Positions 1 to 8,767 are shown, counted from the first letter of the stretch. The stretch is DNA of 64,000 nucleotides from Kribbella capetownensis (GCF_004331485.1 NZ_SJKD01000005.1:372001-436000), one strand, 5' to 3'. The notes: a model not told the origin generated them from the letters alone. Made by a program: numbers and translations.

Positions 1-670
1 TGTAGTGCTTGGCGTTGGAGCGTTGCACCTCGGGCGGCATGATGTGGTCCTCGGAGGCGGACACGAACAGCAGCGGCGCCCGGGAGTCGTTGTGGTAGTC
101 GACCCAGGTGTCCTGATGACCGGGCTGGAAGTTCGCCAGCACGCTCCCCCACAGGATCCCGCCGTTCGCCGGGATCGCGTACCGCTCGTAGAGCCGCCGC
201 GCCTCGTCCTCGGCGAAGGTGTTCGTGAAGGCGTAGTTCCACTGCTCGAAGGTCATCGGGACCGACTTGTGCCGGTTCGCCGGGCTCTTCAGCACCGGGA
301 ACGTCGACTTCACCTGCGAGAGCGGTACGACGCGCACGCCCTCGGTCGGCGCCGAGCACATCGCGACGCCGGCGGCGCCGAACCCGTGGTCGAGCAGGAC
401 CTGTGTGAACGCGCCACCGGCTGAGTGGCCGATGATGATCGGCGGCTCGTCGAGCTCCCGGATCACCGCCTCGAGGTGGTCGATGATGGCCGGCACGGTC
501 AGTTTCAGAACCGTGGTCGGGTCGGCGTTCAGCGCCTCGACCTCGATCTCGAACCCTGGATACCCGGGCGCCAGCACCCGGAATCCGCGAGCCTCGTAGT
601 GTGTGATCCAGTGCTCCCAGCTGCGCGGTGTGACCCAGAAGCCGTGGACCAGAACGATGGTGTCGGCCAT
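1..670 (-). CDS. alpha/beta hydrolase, partial (C-terminus beyond window)
   Basis: The reverse strand from the ATG at 670 is open to the window edge (about 223 residues). It opens with a typical alpha/beta-hydrolase strand and oxyanion segment (MADTIVLVHGFWVTPRSW) and carries the nucleophile elbow GHSAGG near residue 80. A late DHIMPP segment would supply the acid; the catalytic His lies outside the window. The family consists of small cytosolic esterases/lipases of unknown substrate. It is divergent from the AraC gene at 807, with about 136 bp between the starts. No substrate can be assigned. Confidence 0.85.
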   Translation of the reverse strand, partial: MADTIVLVHGFWVTPRSWEHWITHYEARGFRVLAPGYPGFEIEVEALNADPTTVLKLTVPAIIDHLEAVIRELDEPPIIIGHSAGGAFTQVLLDHGFGAAGVAMCSAPTEGVRVVPLSQVKSTFPVLKSPANRHKSVPMTFEQWNYAFTNTFAEDEARRLYERYAIPANGGILWGSVLANFQPGHQDTWVDYHNDSRAPLLFVSASEDHIMPPEVQRSNAKHY

Positions 671-806
671 GATCGCGTACCCCTCCGTCGTCGGGACTGC
701 CCGCCTGCAACCTAGCTGCGGGTACGCCAGGCTCCGTAGGATGACCGTGCACGGATCTGGGCTGTGTCTGCACAGCTTCGCCCACCAGGTTCAGGGGTGG
801 AGGGGG

Positions 807-1751
807 ATGGCGATGGCCGTGCTGCTGGATACCGCTGCGCTCCCGCGTCAGGACCGCGCGGAGGCGTTCTACGCCGCGATGATGTCAGCCAGCGTGCCAT
901 CACGCGTCGAGCACGAGGACCCGTCCGGCAACGTCCACGCGCGCATGGACTTCTGGCTGCTCGGTACGCCGGACCTCTTTCGCAACGAGGGTTCCGGGAT
1001 CCGGCTCGTCCGGACGCCGAAGCATGTCCGCATCGGGGGTCCGGAACGGCTCGCACTCGCGGTCCAAGTGATCGGCGAGGGACAGTTCAGTCAGGCCGGT
1101 CACGATCAGCGCGTCCGCACCGGCGAGCTCATGCTGGTTGACCTGACCGCGGCGTACGAATTCGGGTGGAGTGGTCACAGCGCGTCCCAGGCGTTCCAGA
1201 TCGACTACCGGGATCTCGGGTTGAGCGTCGAGGCAGTCCGTGCGGCCGCGCACCGGCTGCCGGCCAGTCCGCTGTACGAGCTGGTGCTCCATCACCTCAC
1301 GGCCCTGCCCGGGATCCTTGCCGCGATCAAGGGGACGACGTCGGCCGAGATGGTCGGCGCGGCGACGACCCAGCTCGTCCGGGCGCTGCTGACCTCCGTT
1401 GCCGACCACGATGCGCCCGCGCCGGCCGACGTACTGTTCACCCGGATCCTCTGGTATGCGCGACGCCATCTCTCCGACCCCGAGCTCAGCGCGGCCCGCA
1501 TCGCGGCGGAGCACAACATCTCGGTGCGCTACCTCTACAAGCTGTTCGCCGAACATCAGCTGAGCCTCGAGCAGTGGCTGATCACCCGGCGCCTCGCGCA
1601 CGCCACCCGCCAACTCACCGATCCCGCGAGCCGGCATCGCCCGATCGCGAGCATCGCCGCCGCCTGGGGCTTCCTCGACGCCGGTCACTTCACCCGGCGC
1701 TTCCGCGCCGCCCACGGCATGACCCCACAAGAGTGGCGGCGCATGCACTAG
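807..1751 (+). CDS. AraC family transcriptional regulator
   Basis: A 314-residue protein. The N-terminal two thirds resemble the AraC-type ligand-binding (cupin-like) domain. The last 100 residues are a double helix-turn-helix (SAARIAAEHNISVRYLYKLF followed by IASIAAAWGFLDAGHFTRRF) ending GMTPQEWRR, the hallmark AraC C-terminus. I chose the ATG at 807 because GGTGGAGGGGG lies directly before it; an upstream extension to 603 would run through the divergent promoter region and has no family-like residues. It is divergent from the hydrolase at 1-670 and 128 bp ahead of a co-oriented SDR; either could be its target. The effector is unknown. Confidence 0.88.
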   Translation: MAMAVLLDTAALPRQDRAEAFYAAMMSASVPSRVEHEDPSGNVHARMDFWLLGTPDLFRNEGSGIRLVRTPKHVRIGGPERLALAVQVIGEGQFSQAGHDQRVRTGELMLVDLTAAYEFGWSGHSASQAFQIDYRDLGLSVEAVRAAAHRLPASPLYELVLHHLTALPGILAAIKGTTSAEMVGAATTQLVRALLTSVADHDAPAPADVLFTRILWYARRHLSDPELSAARIAAEHNISVRYLYKLFAEHQLSLEQWLITRRLAHATRQLTDPASRHRPIASIAAAWGFLDAGHFTRRFRAAHGMTPQEWRRMH

Positions 1752-1879
1752 CCGCGTCATCGCTCCGAAGTCAGCAGGATTGTGCAAGTGTCGGCGAGGA
1801 ATCGTCTACCGACTCGCCCGGCCTGGACCGTCTACTGGAGAGGTACCTGTTCATGGCGTTCTAGGAGACTGACACAATC

Positions 1880-2644
1880 ATGCACATCGCTGTGATCACC
1901 GGCGGGAGTTCCGGCATCGGGAAGGGCGCGGCCTTCGAGCTCGCTCGGCGCGGGGTCGGCGTGATCCTGACGTACCGCGGCAACCAGACCGGTGCCGTGG
2001 AGACGGTCGAACGGATCGAGAAGGACGGCGGTACGGCGGTCGCCCTGCCACTCGATGTCGGCAGCGGTGACACCTTCGCCGGCTTCAGGACCGCGGTCGA
2101 GGAAGCGCTGCGCGAGCGGTGGGATCGGACGTCGTACGACTACCTGGTCAACAACGCCGGCGTCGGGCAGATGCCGGTCCCGTTCGAGGAGACCACCGAG
2201 GACCTGTTCGACCAGATGCTCCAGGTCCATCTCAAGGGACCGTACTTCCTCACGCAGACACTGCTGCCGCTGATCGCGGACGGTGGGTCGATTGTCTGCA
2301 CGACCAGCACCTCCGCGCTGCCGAGTGCCCGGCCGGAGCCGGGCTACTCGGTCTACGCGAGCATGAAGGGCGCGCAGGTGGTCCTCACCCGCTACCTCGC
2401 CAAGGAACTCAGCACACGCCGGATCCGGGTGAACGCCGTCGCGCCCGGCGTGACCCGGACTCGCCTCGGCGACGACGCGTTCTCCCGGTTCCCCGACCTG
2501 ATCCCGCCGATCGCCGACCGCACCGCCCTCGGCCGCATCGGCGAGCCCGACGATCTCGCCAAGGTGATCGCGTTCCTCCTCTCCGATGAGAGCGCCTGGA
2601 TCACCGCGCAGACCATCGAGGCCTCCGGCGGTTACGACCTCTGA
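1880..2644 (+). CDS. SDR family NAD(P)-dependent oxidoreductase
   Basis: A 254-residue classical short-chain dehydrogenase. Visible: the cofactor loop TGGSSGIGKG at residues 7-16, NNAG near residue 92, a catalytic Ser in CTTSTSA, and the Tyr-x3-Lys pair as YASMK. The C-terminal ASGGYDL matches the usual family end. An AGGAG-like sequence lies about 11 bases before the ATG. It follows the AraC gene on the same strand and may be its target. The substrate is not predictable from the sequence. Confidence 0.88.
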   Translation: MHIAVITGGSSGIGKGAAFELARRGVGVILTYRGNQTGAVETVERIEKDGGTAVALPLDVGSGDTFAGFRTAVEEALRERWDRTSYDYLVNNAGVGQMPVPFEETTEDLFDQMLQVHLKGPYFLTQTLLPLIADGGSIVCTTSTSALPSARPEPGYSVYASMKGAQVVLTRYLAKELSTRRIRVNAVAPGVTRTRLGDDAFSRFPDLIPPIADRTALGRIGEPDDLAKVIAFLLSDESAWITAQTIEASGGYDL

Positions 2645-2687
2645 CCGCCCCGGCCCAGATGGCGGCCGGACTCACCAGCCGGGATTT

Positions 2688-3371
2688 TCAGCGGCCGTCC
2701 GCTGTACAGATGCAGACCTTGTTGCCGTCTGGGTCGGCCAGGACGGTGAACGCCGGTGCCTCGGCGTCGTAGCTGATGGTGCCGCCGGCCGCCAGTGCTG
2801 CTTCGATGCGGGCGGGAGCGACCTCGGGTGGTAGCCACAGATCGAGGTGGAAGCGTTGGCGGGGAGTCTCGTGTGGATCGGTGCGTTGGAACCACAGGTT
2901 CGGGACCCTGTCGGTCGGATCACCGACGTCGACGCCGCCCGGCGCGTCCGTGCTGCCGGTGAGCACCGCCGCCCAGAACGGGCCGATCTTCTGGGGATCC
3001 GCGGTGTCGATCGCGATCTCGAGCTGCACCACTCCGGCGGGATCAGCCTGCACACCGTGCGATCCGGCAATCGCGCTGATCCGGCGCGCAAGCTCGACGT
3101 CCCGCTGTGTCACCGACGGGAACACGTACTCGACGCCGTCCGGATCGCGGTACACAGCGTCGGGACTCGCGAGTGCCACATCCACGAAGGTCGCACCGAC
3201 CCGAACGTCCGGCTGGGTCCCGGCCGCTGCGCAGGTCTCGCCGATCGCGGTGAGGAACTTGAGCCCGTCGGCGAACGACGCGACCAGGAACCGTGCGTGC
3301 AGCCGTTGAGCCAGCTTCCGCCAGTCAGACACTCCCGCATCCTGGATCGCCTGCATCGTCAACATGTCCAT
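2688..3371 (-). CDS. PCD-like plus VOC (glyoxalase-like) fusion protein
   Basis: A 227-residue two-part protein. Residues 10-100 resemble pterin-4a-carbinolamine dehydratase (DWRKLAQRLHARF, then FLTAIGETCAAAGTQPDVRV). Residues 110-225 form a vicinal-oxygen-chelate half (FHLDLWLPPEVAPARIEAAL, LADPDGNKVCI). The canonical His-His-Pro of true PCD is TQPD here, so dehydratase activity is doubtful. The start at 3371 has GAGGGGG about 7 bases upstream. It converges with the SDR at 1880-2644, 43 bp apart. Proteins of this architecture are common in actinobacteria and mostly uncharacterised. Confidence 0.8.
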   Translation of the reverse strand: MDMLTMQAIQDAGVSDWRKLAQRLHARFLVASFADGLKFLTAIGETCAAAGTQPDVRVGATFVDVALASPDAVYRDPDGVEYVFPSVTQRDVELARRISAIAGSHGVQADPAGVVQLEIAIDTADPQKIGPFWAAVLTGSTDAPGGVDVGDPTDRVPNLWFQRTDPHETPRQRFHLDLWLPPEVAPARIEAALAAGGTISYDAEAPAFTVLADPDGNKVCICTADGR

Positions 3372-3425
3372 CGCGAACCCCCTCAGTCAGCCTTCATCGC
3401 AGGCTAAGACATCACCCGGACAGTT

Positions 3426-4196
3426 TCACGACTTCTCAAGTACGGCGAGGTCGCGTTCGGCGTACTGGCGGTGCTCCCACTCCTCGCCGAGGATGCAGCC
3501 GAGGCAGTCGTCGACCAGGTATGTGTCGGACGCCGGGTATCCGGGTTCAGGGACCGGCGTCGTTCGCTCGGCCAGCCGCTCGTCGGTGAGTTCGGCGATG
3601 ATCGCACGTACCTTGCCCATCCGGTCGGCGCGCAGGGCGAGGACCTCGTCGAGGCCCGGCCGGGCGGACCGGTCGCGTGGGACGGGAGGCGTGTCGTGCA
3701 TCTCGTCGTGGGGCAGGTCGAGCGGGTCCCACGGGGACGGGTCGCCGAGGACGGTCCGCAGTACCCAGGCATCCGTCGCGAAGACGAGGTGACGCAGCGT
3801 CTCGATGAAGGACCACTCGCCGTCCACCGACTCGTGCAGCAGCTCCGGCGGCAGCGCGCGGGCGCGAGCGATCGTCTCGGGCCAGAGCCGCTCGAGCAGC
3901 GCCCACGCCTCGCGATACCCGTCGGCGTCGGTCGGGCGCATCTTCTCCCGGCCGGGTTGACGACGGTTGAGCTCGGCATCGATCAGCGGTACGACGTCCA
4001 CGCCCCAAACCCGCAGGCCGCGGATGTCACCGTCGAGCGACACATCCACCAACCGCGCGCCCCGGATCGTCGCGCCACTCAGGTTCACATTGTCGAACCG
4101 CGCACCCGCCAGGTCGACATCATGGAACACCGCATCCCGCAACGACAGCTCCTCGAACCGCGCCCCGGCCAGACTCTCCTGCTTGAACTCGGTCAC
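3426..4196 (-). CDS. DinB-fold protein with N-terminal pentapeptide repeats
   Basis: A 256-residue protein. Residues 8-60 contain pentapeptide-type repeats of A(D/N)LXX character (LAGARFEELSLRDAVF, LAGARFDNVNLSGATI, ARLVDVSL). The rest is a DinB/MSMEG_3131-like four-helix bundle with a His in FIETLRHLVFATDAWV and a C-terminal EEWEHRQYAERDL segment, positions that hold metal-binding His residues in DinB folds. The role is unknown; DinB-like proteins include thiol-dependent transferases. It is divergent from the UMP-kinase paralogue (83 bp). Confidence 0.82.
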   Translation of the reverse strand: MTEFKQESLAGARFEELSLRDAVFHDVDLAGARFDNVNLSGATIRGARLVDVSLDGDIRGLRVWGVDVVPLIDAELNRRQPGREKMRPTDADGYREAWALLERLWPETIARARALPPELLHESVDGEWSFIETLRHLVFATDAWVLRTVLGDPSPWDPLDLPHDEMHDTPPVPRDRSARPGLDEVLALRADRMGKVRAIIAELTDERLAERTTPVPEPGYPASDTYLVDDCLGCILGEEWEHRQYAERDLAVLEKS

Positions 4197-4279
4197 TCGC
4201 CCAGCTTCGCGCGCCCACCCCGCGCCGTCCAGGGCAGAATGGCTCGGGATCAGCGGCGGTTCCGAGGGGATGGAGCAGG

Positions 4280-4987
4280 ATGTATCGACGGCTCGTGGTG
4301 AAGTTGTCCGGGCAGGCGATTGCCGGGGGTGACGCGTTCGGGTTCAACCGCGAGAGGCTCACGCACCTGGCCAACGAGGTGATCGCGTTGCGCGCTACCG
4401 GCGTACAGGTCGCGGTGGTTGTGGGCGGGGGCAACGTGTTCCGCGGTAATCGGGCCGAGGACTGGGGCATCGACCGGGTCGAGGCCGACAACATCGGCAT
4501 GCTCGGCACGATCATCAACGCCGTCCTGCTGCGCGGCCGGCTGGCCGCGCTCGGTGCCGACGATGCCCGCCTGATGACGGCAATCCCGATCAACAACATG
4601 GCCGAGCCGTACATCCGGTTGCGCGCCCTGCGCCACCTCGACAAGGGCGCGATCGTCCTCCTTGCCTCCGGCAACGGTCAGCCGTTCACCACCACCGACT
4701 ACCCCGCCGTCCAGCGCGCCGTCGAACTCGGCGCCGACGCCCTCCTGGTCGCGAAGAACGGCACCGACGGCGTGTACGACGCCGACCCGAACAAGTTCCC
4801 GGACGCGCGCCGGTTCGACCACCTCAGCTACCAGGATGTCATCGACCGCGGCCTCGGCGTGATGGACCAATCCGCCTTCATCCTGGCCCGCGACCACCGC
4901 CTGCCCCTCCACGTCTTCGACATCGACCGCACCGGCGCAGCCTCCTCCATCAGCACCGGCACCCCAGTCGGCACGCTGATCAACTAG
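4280..4987 (+). CDS. pyrH: UMP kinase paralogue
   Basis: A 235-residue amino-acid-kinase-fold protein. It matches bacterial UMP kinase along its length: VKLSG at the N-terminus, VVVGGGNVFRG, NIGMLGTIINAVLL, EPYIRLRALRHL, PFTTTD, and NGTDGVYDADP near residue 165. UMP kinase converts UMP to UDP with ATP. It is not in the usual tsf-pyrH-frr context, and several normally strict positions differ (LASGNGQP for the typical GAGxGxP loop), so it is probably a second, divergent copy. GGAGCAGG precedes the ATG. The stop TAG sits in CTAG, shared with the converging kinase gene. Confidence 0.78.
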   Translation: MYRRLVVKLSGQAIAGGDAFGFNRERLTHLANEVIALRATGVQVAVVVGGGNVFRGNRAEDWGIDRVEADNIGMLGTIINAVLLRGRLAALGADDARLMTAIPINNMAEPYIRLRALRHLDKGAIVLLASGNGQPFTTTDYPAVQRAVELGADALLVAKNGTDGVYDADPNKFPDARRFDHLSYQDVIDRGLGVMDQSAFILARDHRLPLHVFDIDRTGAASSISTGTPVGTLIN

Positions 4988-5796
4988 CCCGCGAGTTCCT
5001 TCGTGATCCTGACGATGTGGGCGTCGAACCAGTCGCCGCCGGCCCTATGTTCGGCGTACAGCGCGATCAGGGACCACACGATGCGGTAGAGCGAGAACGT
5101 CCGCTCGATGGCAGGGGTCAACTGGAGGCCATAGCCGTCGAGGAGCGCTTCCGTTGGAGCCGAGATCGAGAACCTGGCCAGGTCGTAGAGCGGATCGCCG
5201 TACGTCGCGTCGGACCAGTCGATGATGGCCGTCAGCGTCGTGCCCTCGGTGTAGAGGTGCCGCGGGTGCAGATCGCCGTGTAGCAGAGCCGGGCGCGTCG
5301 CAGGGAGCTGCGCGATCGCGGGCGGCAGGTGCGCGCGCAGGCGATCGGCCAGGTCGGCCGGAACGATCTCGTCAAGATGCGCGGTCGCAGTGCTCAGGAA
5401 GTCCGGCCACGTCGGATGCAAATCCTCGGAGACGATGCCGTACGCCGGTCCGGTGATCACGTGCAACAGGCGTAGATGCGTCCCGGCAGCTCTGATCGCC
5501 TCAGTAGCCGACGCGTCGGCAGGGTTGCCAGGCACGGCCTCCGAGATCAGGTACGCGGGATCGCCCGTGGCGACCGTGAGGATCGTGGGCACCGGGATCC
5601 CCAGCGAACGAGCGTCAGAGGAGGCCTGTGCTTCGGCGCTGATCGCACCCGCGGCAGCGGACTTCAGATAGAAGGTGCCGGACTCGGACTCGAGGCGGTA
5701 CGTCTGGTTGCCGACGAAACCGCTGACCTCCTCGAGATGAGTGACAGGACCGATCACTGGGGCGGCGAGGGCGGCGGCGTCGAGGGGTTCAGGCAC
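4984..5796 (-). CDS. APH family phosphotransferase (aminoglycoside/choline-kinase-like)
   Basis: A 270-residue APH-fold kinase. The ATP-binding Lys is in GTFYLKSA, the catalytic loop is LLHGDLHPRHLY and the metal-binding segment is IIDWSDATYGDP. The last residue of the usual HGDxxxxN motif is His here (HGDLHPRH), unlike most family members. The family phosphorylates aminoglycosides, choline, homoserine or sugars; the substrate cannot be assigned. It converges with the UMP-kinase gene, the two stop codons sharing the palindrome CTAG at 4984-4987. It is divergent from the tet gene. Confidence 0.8.
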   Translation of the reverse strand: MPEPLDAAALAAPVIGPVTHLEEVSGFVGNQTYRLESESGTFYLKSAAAGAISAEAQASSDARSLGIPVPTILTVATGDPAYLISEAVPGNPADASATEAIRAAGTHLRLLHVITGPAYGIVSEDLHPTWPDFLSTATAHLDEIVPADLADRLRAHLPPAIAQLPATRPALLHGDLHPRHLYTEGTTLTAIIDWSDATYGDPLYDLARFSISAPTEALLDGYGLQLTPAIERTFSLYRIVWSLIALYAEHRAGGDWFDAHIVRITKELAG

Positions 5797-5832
5797 GCGT
5801 GATCCAGGTGGGGAGGGGCATCCGACCAGCCT

Positions 5833-5888
5833 AACGGTGTAGCGGAGGGCTAAACCGTTTGCCGGGGTCGGCCGGCGGCTGGTGTACT
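5833..5888 (+). promoter_or_regulatory. candidate promoter and inverted repeat before the tet gene
   Basis: An inverted repeat AACGGT (5833-5838) and ACCGTT (5854-5859) is followed by a possible sigma-70 promoter: TTGCCG (5859-5864), 18 bases, TGTACT (5883-5888). This would start RNA near 5895, about 34 bases before the leader ORF. The hexamers are only moderate matches, so this is a proposal. Confidence 0.35.
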
Positions 5889-5928
5889 CGAACTCGTCCG
5901 AAACAGGTGCCTACCAAGGAGAGCTGCC

Positions 5929-6039
5929 ATGCGACCTCGCTTCATGTTCGCCATGGAAGCCATCGACACCTGTTCAAGGGACATGAAGCTGCGTGAAATT
6001 ACTGAATCTCGGGATCCTGGCGCATGTCGACGCCGGTAA
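5929..6039 (+). CDS. leader ORF overlapping the start of the ribosomal protection gene
   Basis: A 36-codon ORF (MRPRFMFAMEAIDTCSRDMK at its start, ending CRRR) preceded by AAGGAG about 7 bases before its ATG. This ribosome-binding site is much better than that of the following gene. It spans the GTG start of the tet-like gene at 5993 in another frame and stops 47 bases inside it. Such an arrangement is typical of translational-attenuation leaders of ribosome-targeting-antibiotic resistance genes. The ribosome-binding site and overlap are seen; the regulatory role is inferred. Confidence 0.55.
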   Translation: MRPRFMFAMEAIDTCSRDMKLREITESRDPGACRRR

Positions 6040-7969
6040 GACGAGTCTGACCGAACGGCTGCTCTACGCGGCCGGCGTCATCGACGAGATCGGCAGCGTC
6101 GACAGCGGCAGTACCCAGACCGATTCCCTCGCGCTGGAACGCCAGCGCGGCATCACCATCAAGTCGGCGGTCGTCTCGTTCGCCATCGGCGACGTGACCG
6201 TCAACCTGATCGACACCCCCGGTCACCCGGACTTCATCGCCGAGGTCGAGCGCGCGCTCAGCGTGCTCGACGGAGCGGTGCTGGTCATCTCGGCGGTCGA
6301 GGGCGTGCAGGCGCAGACCCGCGTGCTGATGCGCACGCTGCAGCGCCTGAAGATCCCGACCCTGATCTTCGTCAACAAACTCGACCGGCCCGGCGCGCAG
6401 TACGACGCCGTACTGAAGTCGATCGCGGACAAGCTGACGCCGGCCATCGTCCCGATGGGATCGGCCACCCGGCCCGGCACCCGCGAGGCGACGTTCACGC
6501 CGTACAACGGCAACGATCCGTACGGCGCCCTGCTCGAAGTCCTCACCGAGAACGACGAGGACCTGCTGCGGACGTTCGTGGAGAACGAGAAGGCGCTGTC
6601 GCACGACGTTCTCCGCTGCGCCCTCGCCCGCCAGACCAAGCAAGCCCTTGTGCACCCGGTGTACTTCGGCTCCGCGATCACCGGCGCCGGCACCGACGCC
6701 CTGACCGCGGGCATCCGTGAATTCCTCCCGCTGGCCGGCAACGACCAGGAGCGGGTCGACGGATCGGTGTTCAAGGTCGAGCGTGGACCGGCCGGTGAGA
6801 AGGTCGCGTACGTCCGGATGTTCTCCGGTACGGCGCACGTCCGCGACCGGCTGCGCTTCGGTGACACCGGTGAGGCCAAGCTGACCGCTGTCCAGGTGTT
6901 CGGCGAAGGTACGGCGGCCGCGGTCAACGCCGGCCAGATCGGGAAGCTGTGGGGCCTCGCCGACATCCAGATCGGCGACCGCATCACCGCGACCGACCAG
7001 CCGACGCCGGCCACCACGACCGGATTCTTCGCTCCGCCGACTCTGGAGACGGTGATCTCGCCGACCCGGCCGTCGGACAAGGGGAATCTCCGGGTGGCGC
7101 TGTCTCAGCTGGCCGAGCAGGACCCGTTGATCAACCTGCGCCAGGACGACCTGCGGCAGGAGACCTACGTGTCGCTGTACGGCGAGGTGCAGAAGGAGGT
7201 CATCCAGACAACGCTCGCGACCGAGTTCGGGATCGAGGTCGAGTTCCGGGAGACCACCACGATCTGCATCGAGCGGCTGCTCGGCACCGGCGCGGCGGCG
7301 GAATTCAACAAGAAGGACGCGAACCCGTTCCTCGCCACCGTCGGCCTGCGGGTCGAGCCGGCGCCGGTGAACACCGGGGTGACGTTCGAGCTCGGGGTGG
7401 AGCTCGGCTCGATGCCGTACGCGTTCATCAAGGCGGTCGAGGAGACCGTCCGGGAGACACTTCACCAGGCGATCCACGGCTGGCAGATCCCGGACGCGCG
7501 TGTGGTGATGACGCACTCGGGCTACTCGGCCCGGCAGAGCCACGCGCACGCCGTCTTCGACAAGAGCATGTCGAGTACGGCGGGCGACTTCCGCAACCTC
7601 ACTCCCCTGGTCCTGATGACGGCGCTCCAGCAGGCCGGCACCCAGGTCCACGAGCCGATGCACCGGTTCCGGCTGGAGATGCCGACCGACACGACCCGCG
7701 CCGTCCTGGCCGCGCTGGCCCGCCTGCGCGCGATCCCGCAGGTGCCGGCACTGGCCGCGGAAACCTCAACCCTGGAAGGAGAAATCCCCGCGGCGGCCGT
7801 GTACGAATTCGAGCAGCAGTTACCTGCCCTCACTCGTGGCGAGGGAGTGCTGGAGTCGGCGTTCGAGCGCTACCAACCGGTCACCGGACCGATCCCGGAG
7901 CGCCCGCGCACCGACCACGACCCGCTCAACCGGCGGGACTACCTCCTGCACGTGCAGCGCCGGGTTTGA
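5993..7969 (+). CDS. TetM/OtrA-like ribosomal protection GTPase
   Basis: A 658-residue EF-G-like GTPase. G1 is AHVDAGKTS (residues 10-18), followed by a TetM-type switch region RQRGITIKSA, G3 DTPGHPDF and G4 NKLD. The C-terminal domain IV/V segments end YLLHVQRR, close in length to Tet(M)/OtrA (about 640-665). Such proteins dislodge tetracycline from the 30S A site. The start is GTG at 5993 (MKLLNLGILAHVDAG), with a weak own ribosome-binding site inside the leader ORF. Two TTA codons (residue 3 and in EFEQQLP near the end) are rare in such GC-rich DNA. The 3' end overlaps the converging methyltransferase by 44 bp. Tetracycline specificity is inferred. Confidence 0.88.
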   Translation: MKLLNLGILAHVDAGKTSLTERLLYAAGVIDEIGSVDSGSTQTDSLALERQRGITIKSAVVSFAIGDVTVNLIDTPGHPDFIAEVERALSVLDGAVLVISAVEGVQAQTRVLMRTLQRLKIPTLIFVNKLDRPGAQYDAVLKSIADKLTPAIVPMGSATRPGTREATFTPYNGNDPYGALLEVLTENDEDLLRTFVENEKALSHDVLRCALARQTKQALVHPVYFGSAITGAGTDALTAGIREFLPLAGNDQERVDGSVFKVERGPAGEKVAYVRMFSGTAHVRDRLRFGDTGEAKLTAVQVFGEGTAAAVNAGQIGKLWGLADIQIGDRITATDQPTPATTTGFFAPPTLETVISPTRPSDKGNLRVALSQLAEQDPLINLRQDDLRQETYVSLYGEVQKEVIQTTLATEFGIEVEFRETTTICIERLLGTGAAAEFNKKDANPFLATVGLRVEPAPVNTGVTFELGVELGSMPYAFIKAVEETVRETLHQAIHGWQIPDARVVMTHSGYSARQSHAHAVFDKSMSSTAGDFRNLTPLVLMTALQQAGTQVHEPMHRFRLEMPTDTTRAVLAALARLRAIPQVPALAAETSTLEGEIPAAAVYEFEQQLPALTRGEGVLESAFERYQPVTGPIPERPRTDHDPLNRRDYLLHVQRRV

Positions 7970-8747
7970 TGCCGTATACAACGGTCGCGCCGAGGTCGTC
8001 GTCAGCGACGATCTCGGCGGCCAGACCGTGCTCGACGAACACGGCTCTGGCCGGCGGCGCCTGATGCTCGCTCATCTCCACGAACACATGACCACCAGGA
8101 GCGAGCCACTCGGGCGCCGCCGCGGCCACTCGCCGCAACGTCGCCAACCCATCCGGCCCACCGTCGAGCGTCACATGCGGCTCGTACAGCCGGGCCTCCG
8201 GCGGCAACAACCGGATCTCGTTCGTCGGCACATACGGCACATTCGCCAGCAGTACGTCGATCCGCCCACGCAGCTCGTCGGGCAGCGCGGAGAACAGATC
8301 ACCCTGATACACAGAGCCCCGCCAAGGGACGAGATTGCGCCGAGCACACCGAACCGCGGCCAGCTCGATATCCGCGGCGTACAACGACACCTGCTGCTCG
8401 GCCGCGATCGCAGCACCCAAGGCACCGGAGCCACACCCAAGATCGAGTACGACGGCACCCGGCGCGGTCACCCGCAACGCTTCGGCGACCAGGAACTCCG
8501 TCCGCCGACGAGGGATGAACACGCCGGGATCGACGGCGATCCGCAGCCCACGGAACGACGCCCAGCCGAGGACGTGTTCGAGCGGCAGCCCGGCGATCCG
8601 GCGATCGGCCATGGCCCTCAGCTCAGCGTCGTCGCGAGCGGTCTCGGCGATCATCGCCGCCTCGTCCTCGGCGAACACGCACCCGGCCGCACGCAACCGG
8701 TCGACCACGCTGCCGAGGTCAGATGATGGAACAGAAGAAACAGACAC
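7926..8747 (-). CDS. PrmC/HemK-related protein (glutamine-N5) methyltransferase
   Basis: A 273-residue SAM methyltransferase. The PrmC-like N-terminal helical part contains PLEHVLGWASFRGL. The SAM motif is VLDLGCGSGALG and the PrmC signature F-I-P-R-R-R-T-E is intact. The substrate motif is NVPY instead of the NPPY of release-factor methyltransferase, as in the PrmC-related subfamily with unknown substrate. The GTG start at 8747 is chosen because AAGGGG lies 4 bases upstream. It overlaps the tet gene tail by 44 bp. Confidence 0.82.
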   Translation of the reverse strand: MSVSSVPSSDLGSVVDRLRAAGCVFAEDEAAMIAETARDDAELRAMADRRIAGLPLEHVLGWASFRGLRIAVDPGVFIPRRRTEFLVAEALRVTAPGAVVLDLGCGSGALGAAIAAEQQVSLYAADIELAAVRCARRNLVPWRGSVYQGDLFSALPDELRGRIDVLLANVPYVPTNEIRLLPPEARLYEPHVTLDGGPDGLATLRRVAAAAPEWLAPGGHVFVEMSEHQAPPARAVFVEHGLAAEIVADDDLGATVVYGIKPGAARAGGSPAG

Positions 8748-8767
8748 AGAACCCCTTCGACTACGAG

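Noticed and set aside
5999..7663. 554-codon antisense frame over the tet gene
   Set aside because: No family motifs; mirrors GTPase codons on the other strand.
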